In this document: piece after piece, positions 15,718-19,217 of the stretch
How the letters are laid out: each line of letters begins with the position of its first letter
Numbering within the stretch: the stretch's first letter is position 1
Assembly: GCA_964600385.1 (NCBI GenBank)
Contig: CAZRJC010000031.1
Coordinates: 1-19,217 of the forward strand
DNA: 19,217 nt
Direction: 5' to 3'
DNA from: DMER64 sp964600385
Lineage (GTDB): Bacteria; Bacteroidota; Bacteroidia; Bacteroidales; UBA932
The notes under the pieces: model-generated
The model's input: only the letters and a program-made list of their open reading frames with translations
Told to the model about the DNA's origin: nothing
Database searches by the model: none
Translations under genes and position numbers: made by a program

Positions 15718-17841
15718 ATGAAACGAAGTACCCTGCTTACCCTGTTGCTGCTTGCAGCACTTATCATTCCCAAATCCCTGTGTGCCGACGAAGGCATGTG
15801 GCTTCCCGTTCTCATTGAACAGAAGATCGTAGATATGCAAAAACTCGGCTTCCGGCTCACTGCAGAAGATATTTACAGCGTCAATAAAGCCTGCCTTAAA
15901 GATGCCATCGTTCACTTTGGAGGCGGTTGCACCGGAGAACTTATCTCGGACCAGGGACTGCTCATCACCAACCACCATTGCGGATACGGCCAGATCCAGG
16001 CCCACAGTTCCGTTGAACACGATTACCTGAAAGACGGGTTTTGGGCCATGACACGTGCCGATGAACTGCCCAACAAAGGCCTTCGCGTCACATTCCTGCG
16101 CCGCATGGAAGATGTGACAGCACGGGTGCTTAGAGGCATCAACGAACAAATGACCGAGGCAGAACGCTCCTCGGCCATAGCCTCCAATATAAAATCCATT
16201 ACCGAAGAAGCGCTGAAAGACCTCGACCCCAAATTCTGGTCCGCACAAGTCAGCCCCATGTATTACGGGAACCAATACTTTCTCTATGTGAATGAAAGCT
16301 TTACCGACGTGCGCCTGGTAGGTGCGCCACCCTCCTCCATCGGGAAATTCGGCGGCGATACAGACAACTGGATGTGGCCGCGTCACACAGGCGATTTCTC
16401 GCTTTTCCGCGTTTACGCCAATGCAGACAACCAGCCGGCCGACTCCAGCCCGGAAAACGTACCTTACAGACCCCGCAAGCACCTGACTATCTCAACAAGG
16501 GGCGTATCGGAAGGAGATTTCACCATGGTTTACGGTTATCCCGGACGGACGCAGGAATACGTTCTTTCCCCAGCCGTGGACTATATAGCCAACATTTCCA
16601 ACCCGGTCAGGATCCACCTGAGGACATTGCGTCTGGACATAATGAACAACTACCAGTCAAAAGACCAGGCGGTCCGCATCCAATACTCCAGCAAGAACGC
16701 CAACGTTTCAAACGCCTGGAAAAAATGGCAGGGCGAGGCTAACGGAATTGTCCGCCTGAACACCGCCGGTAAAAAACGTGAGTTCGAAGAACGCTTCATG
16801 TCGTGGGCACAGGCCGGCAACCGCACAGAATACCTTCAGCTGATCCCGGAAATGAAAGAACTGTATAGCAAACTCGAGCCCCTTCAGTTTGCCGCCGACC
16901 TGCACTCAGAGGCCATAATGGCCGTTGAACTATTGCGTTTTACCGATAATCTGCATAAAACCGTCTCATCAGGGAAAATGGATGCTGCCATTACCCAGGC
17001 CACAAACTTCTTCAAAGACTACTACCTGCCAATTGACAAAGACACCTTCGTGGCCCTGCTGACCGAATACTGCAAACTCCTTCCCCAAAGCCCCCTGGCC
17101 TCCTTTGACCTGCCTGAAGTGACCAACCGGCTGTTCAATACATCGGGGCTCACGGCCAATACCTCGGTCCTCACAGACAAAGATAAAACACTGGCCCTTC
17201 TGGCCCTGCCCAAAGAAGAAGCCCTCGCGGCGCTGGAAAACGATCCCGCCTGGCAATTTGTTACCCCATTCCTCACTGAGTATAACACAAACCTTGAACC
17301 GCAGATCCGCGAGATAAACGCCCGGCTCACACTCTTGTACCGTACCTGGATGAGTGCCATCATGGAATTTGACAAAGACCGTATTTTCTTCCCCGATGCC
17401 AACTCTACACTCCGGGTAGCTTACGGCACTGTACAGGGCTATCGTCCTGCCGATGGCATCACCTACCTGCCGGTGAGCACACTGGATGGCATCATGGAGA
17501 AGGATAATCCGAATATCTTTGATTACGACATTCCCCAGTCTCTGCGCGATATCTACGTTAAAAAGGATTACGGACGCTGGGCAACCGACGGAACTATTCC
17601 TGTCTGCTTCATTGCCACTAACCACACGAGTGGAGGCAATTCTGGTTCACCTGTGCTCAATGCTCAGGGACACCTGCTTGGTCTGAACTTCGACCGTGTA
17701 TGGGAAGGCACCATGAGCGACATAGAATTCGACCCGCTTGTCTGCCGTAATATCTCGGTAGACATCAGATACGTGCTCTTTGTAATCGACCGTGTCGGAC
17801 ATGCCGGATATTTGCTTGAAGAATTGGATTTTTCCGAATAA
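15718..17841 (+). CDS. S46 family dipeptidyl peptidase, DPP11 type (Asp/Glu-specific)
   Basis: A 707-residue periplasmic serine peptidase that removes dipeptides from the N-terminus of peptides, a main nutrient route in Bacteroidetes. Residues 1-23 form a signal peptide, with cleavage likely after SLCA. The triad is visible: TNHHCG (His86/His87), HTGDFSLF (Asp226) and GGNSGSP (Ser642). S46 enzymes split by one residue 18 positions after the serine: Gly in DPP7, Arg in DPP11. Here it is Arg660 in FDRVWEG, which in DPP11 binds the acidic P1 side chain, so preference for Asp or Glu at P1 is expected. The gene starts 6 nt after the glycosyltransferase stop. It may be read from the polysaccharide operon although its function is unrelated. 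Confidence 0.94.
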   Translation: MKRSTLLTLLLLAALIIPKSLCADEGMWLPVLIEQKIVDMQKLGFRLTAEDIYSVNKACLKDAIVHFGGGCTGELISDQGLLITNHHCGYGQIQAHSSVEHDYLKDGFWAMTRADELPNKGLRVTFLRRMEDVTARVLRGINEQMTEAERSSAIASNIKSITEEALKDLDPKFWSAQVSPMYYGNQYFLYVNESFTDVRLVGAPPSSIGKFGGDTDNWMWPRHTGDFSLFRVYANADNQPADSSPENVPYRPRKHLTISTRGVSEGDFTMVYGYPGRTQEYVLSPAVDYIANISNPVRIHLRTLRLDIMNNYQSKDQAVRIQYSSKNANVSNAWKKWQGEANGIVRLNTAGKKREFEERFMSWAQAGNRTEYLQLIPEMKELYSKLEPLQFAADLHSEAIMAVELLRFTDNLHKTVSSGKMDAAITQATNFFKDYYLPIDKDTFVALLTEYCKLLPQSPLASFDLPEVTNRLFNTSGLTANTSVLTDKDKTLALLALPKEEALAALENDPAWQFVTPFLTEYNTNLEPQIREINARLTLLYRTWMSAIMEFDKDRIFFPDANSTLRVAYGTVQGYRPADGITYLPVSTLDGIMEKDNPNIFDYDIPQSLRDIYVKKDYGRWATDGTIPVCFIATNHTSGGNSGSPVLNAQGHLLGLNFDRVWEGTMSDIEFDPLVCRNISVDIRYVLFVIDRVGHAGYLLEELDFSE

Positions 17842-17853
17842 TTACTATATTTG
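17824..17853 (+). promoter_or_regulatory. Promoter for the small-peptide unit
   Basis: A TTG at 17824-17826 and TATATTTG at 17846-17853 are separated by 19 bp, matching the Bacteroidetes -33/-7 layout. The promoter lies over the last codons of the S46 gene and would give a leader of about 115 nt before the first small ORF at 17976. Confidence 0.6.
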
Positions 17854-17975
17854 TTGTGGAATGCAGCAGATTTTGGAATTAGGACGTCATGTATGCATAA
17901 GATTCGACATTAACTTTTATATGCATTATTCAAAACACTTTATAACAATTATTCACTAACTTAAAACACACTACC

Positions 17976-18080
17976 ATGGATCTCTCTCAGATTTTCGACT
18001 TGATTTTTAATTGGCTGCAAACTTTTGGTCAATGGCTCATGGAATTCCTGCAAGAAATTTTCTCTTTCTTTTTTGTATAA
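17976..18080 (+). CDS. Small amphipathic peptide, 34 residues, unrecognised
   Basis: I do not recognise this short frame. It reads M-D-L-S-Q-I-F-D and ends in a hydrophobic tail SFFFV. The peptide has two Trp, many Phe/Leu/Ile, and no Lys or Arg; its four acidic residues give a net charge near -4. Polar residues fall at 5, 8, 12, 15, 19, 23 and 26-27, a 3-4 spacing that places them on one face of a helix. It could be membrane-surface binding or a very short coiled helix. The upstream region is A-rich without a Shine-Dalgarno, as usual for Bacteroidetes genes. It has a promoter before it and is followed after 3 nt by a second small ORF and then a terminator. That context supports a real transcript; translation is inferred. 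Confidence 0.5.
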   Translation: MDLSQIFDLIFNWLQTFGQWLMEFLQEIFSFFFV

Positions 18081-18083
18081 ATT

Positions 18084-18179
18084 ATGGACTTGACAAGTAT
18101 TATCAGTTGGTTAACATTATTTATTTCCATACTGAGCGCAATTATCGGCATACTCAAACTATTCCCTTCTGAAACATAA
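18084..18179 (+). CDS. Small hydrophobic peptide, 31 residues, unrecognised
   Basis: An unrecognised frame starting M-D-L-T-S, like its neighbour. Residues 6-27 are almost wholly hydrophobic (Ile, Leu, Trp, Phe) and long enough for one membrane span. Small or polar residues at 4, 8, 11, 15, 18, 22 and 25 recur every 3-4 positions, making a narrow polar stripe of the kind seen in membrane helices that pack together. Lys25 and the tail FPSET follow the span. Only 3 nt separate it from the preceding small ORF, and an intrinsic terminator begins 31 nt downstream. Possible roles include a type I toxin-like peptide, a regulatory membrane peptide or a secreted two-peptide agent; none can be chosen from sequence. 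Confidence 0.5.
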   Translation: MDLTSIISWLTLFISILSAIIGILKLFPSET

Positions 18180-18210
18180 TTTCGCGGATTAGTTTAGAAT
18201 GTATCACTAA

Positions 18211-18247
18211 AAAAGAGCTGCACCATATTAGGGCAGCTCTTTTTTTA
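18211..18247 (+). terminator. Intrinsic terminator after the small peptides
   Basis: AGAGCTGC (18214-18221) pairs perfectly with GCAGCTCT (18233-18240) over an 11-nt loop, followed by seven T. Preceding A residues can extend the stem and make it work in both directions, so it probably also ends the convergent RRM gene, whose stop is 23 nt away. Confidence 0.85.
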
Positions 18248-18269
18248 AAGATAATATTTAGCTGTAATT

Positions 18270-18536
18270 TTACTCTCTGTAAGCCGGGGCCGCGGGCCGT
18301 TCATTTGCAACAGCCACATTTATTGCACGACCCATATGCTCGGTACCGTTCAGTGCCTCTATAGCCGCAAGACCTTCCTTATCATTTGCCATTTCCACGA
18401 AGCCGTAGCCGCGGGAACGACGTGTTTCCTTGTTAAGGATAATGCGAGCAGAGAGTACTTCTCCATAAGGAGCGAAGAGTTCAACTAAATCTTCTTTTTT
18501 TGCCTTAAAACTCAGGCTTGAAACAAAGATGTTCAT
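18270..18536 (-). CDS. Small RRM RNA-binding protein
   Basis: An 88-residue protein made of a single RNA recognition motif. RNP2 is IFVSSL (residues 3-8) and RNP1 is RGYGFVEM (42-49), with the aromatic residues that stack on RNA bases. The family pattern EALNGTEHMGRAINVAVA follows, then a short Pro/Ala tail. Stand-alone RRM proteins like this are abundant in Bacteroidetes and act as global post-transcriptional regulators in Bacteroides. The gene has a well-spaced promoter and a leader of about 30 nt. It faces the small-peptide unit across the shared terminator. RNA targets are unknown; the terminator-side neighbours are candidates only by position. Confidence 0.95.
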   Translation of the reverse strand: MNIFVSSLSFKAKKEDLVELFAPYGEVLSARIILNKETRRSRGYGFVEMANDKEGLAAIEALNGTEHMGRAINVAVANERPAAPAYRE

Positions 18537-18572
18537 GGGGTTAGGGATATAATTATTAGGTTAAATAGTACT

Positions 18573-18602
18573 CAAATATAACATTTTTTTTAATCCCTAC
18601 AA
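18573..18602 (-). promoter_or_regulatory. Promoter of the RRM gene
   Basis: On the minus strand TTG (18600-18602) and TATATTTG (18573-18580) are 19 bp apart, a textbook Bacteroidetes -33/-7 arrangement. The leader to the ATG at 18536 would be about 30 nt. Confidence 0.7.
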
Positions 18603-18884
18603 CGATTCCCATAAAACTATACATACAAATACATTTGTCGAAAAAATCAACAAAACAACCTCATTTTTACAACATCCTCATATTCTGTCTCTTACGCATT
18701 TTAATTCAATTATTTCCGCAATTGAATTAAAAAATTAAATTTTCAAAAAAAATGTAACTCACTAGCTCCTAAAGCGAAACAAAACTCGCATATCCCCTCT
18801 ATCCCGTCCCAACCACCCCCTATACCGACTGCCTATAAGACCCCATATACCACTATACACCTGTATACACCTGCTCATCTTTTT
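18603..18884. other. Non-coding AT-rich then G-poor interval
   Basis: I see no credible gene here. The first half is AT-rich and contains a perfect 13-bp inverted repeat. The second half, from about 18790, has very few G on the plus strand and includes four C-runs that form a G-quadruplex motif on the minus strand. Confidence 0.6.
18699..18732. repeat. Perfect 13-bp AT-rich inverted repeat
   Basis: TTTTAATTCAATT (18699-18711) is the exact reverse complement of AATTGAATTAAAA (18720-18732), with an 8-nt loop. It could be a cruciform, a regulator site or a weak bidirectional terminator. Confidence 0.75.
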
Positions 18885-18952
18885 CTCCTCACTCCTCACT
18901 CCTCACTCTTAACTTCTCACCTCTCACTCCTCACTCCTCACTGCTCACTCCT
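18885..18952. repeat. CTCACTC-type simple repeat
   Basis: About nine irregular copies of a 5-7 nt pyrimidine unit (CTCACTC, CTCCTCA and variants) lie in a row. A segment of it, 18911-18928, is nearly identical in reverse complement to the repeat at the dnaN stop. Confidence 0.75.
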
Positions 18953-18981
18953 TTGTCTTATGTCTCTTCACAAAGCATTTC

Positions 18982-19217
18982 GTCAAGGGTCAAATACGGT
19001 CAGACGCTAACGCGCTGGTTTTCTTGTATTTGGCCGCAAAGACTTTTTGACCCTTGATCAGCAGATCACGTATTCATTGGATTTCCGGCCACCAGTATGT
19101 CAAGGGTCAAATACGGTCAGACGCTAACGCGCTGGTTCTCTTGTATTTGGCCGCAAAGACTTTTTGACCCTTGATCAGCAGATCACGTATTCATTGGATT
19201 TCCGGCCACCAGTATGT
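18982..19217. repeat. 117-bp tandem repeat, at least two copies, open at the window edge
   Basis: Copy 1 spans 18982-19098 and copy 2 spans 19099-19215, differing only at 19021 (T) versus 19138 (C). The last two bases of the window begin a third copy. All six frames of the unit contain stops, so it is not coding. Each unit holds a perfect 12-bp inverted repeat, TCAAGGGTCAAA with TTTGACCCTTGA (18983-18994 and 19046-19057). Inside this, AAATAC can pair with GTATTT, and a second small hairpin TGATC-AGCA-GATCA overlaps the right arm. Confidence 0.95.

Noticed and set aside
17861..17959. A 32-codon ORF (MQQILELGRH start) between the promoter and the two small peptides
   Set aside because: It has no hydrophobic or amphipathic pattern and no family look. 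It would begin at the predicted transcription start, and nothing beyond being open supports it.
18982..19217. CRISPR array at the right end
   Set aside because: The repeated unit is the whole 117 bp with no variable spacers, so it is a tandem repeat, not repeats with unique spacers.

Overview
This window looks like a chromosomal segment of a Bacteroidales (Bacteroidota) bacterium. The grounds are the surE-lpxB and dnaN-exonuclease gene pairs, an S46 dipeptidyl peptidase of the DPP11 type, a small stand-alone RRM protein, nearly no Shine-Dalgarno sequences, and repeated Bacteroidetes-type -7 boxes (TAnnTTTG) upstream of genes. I cannot name genus or species from the sequence alone.

Layout. 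Positions 1-2152 hold the 3' part of surE and an lpxB reading frame that continues without a stop into a complete O6-alkylguanine-DNA alkyltransferase (LpxB-Ogt fusion). Positions 2180-4133 carry dnaN and a DnaQ-like exonuclease. Positions 4172-5831 form an AT-richer islet bounded by REP-like palindromes. It contains a diverged fumarylacetoacetate-hydrolase-like protein that has lost its metal ligands and a REP-associated tyrosine transposase (RAYT) on the minus strand. A BaiN/HI0933-type flavoprotein (minus) follows, and its last codons and stop lie inside the right-hand REP. Next come tRNA-Thr(CGT), a FecB/BtuF-like binding lipoprotein starting 4 nt after the tRNA, and, overlapping it tail to tail, an amino-acid ABC permease carrying a binding domain with its halves in permuted order.

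Positions 9925-15711 are a surface-polysaccharide module read rightward: rfbA, rfbB, ugd, a Wzx-type flippase and a family 2 glycosyltransferase, with start/stop overlaps or very short gaps. RfbA and RfbB make dTDP-4-keto-6-deoxyglucose, Ugd makes UDP-glucuronate, the glycosyltransferase would add a sugar, and the flippase would move the lipid-linked product across the inner membrane. The S46 peptidase gene begins 6 nt after the glycosyltransferase.

The right end (17842-19217) is the most unusual part. A good promoter precedes two tiny unrecognised ORFs (34 and 31 codons). Both begin M-D-L, and both place polar residues every 3-4 positions, as in amphipathic or packed membrane helices. A strong intrinsic terminator ends the unit. 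The convergent RRM gene follows with its own promoter. Beyond it lies a non-coding stretch with a long AT-rich hairpin, a G-quadruplex motif on the minus strand, a CTCACTC-type simple repeat, and a 117-bp non-coding tandem repeat that runs off the window edge.
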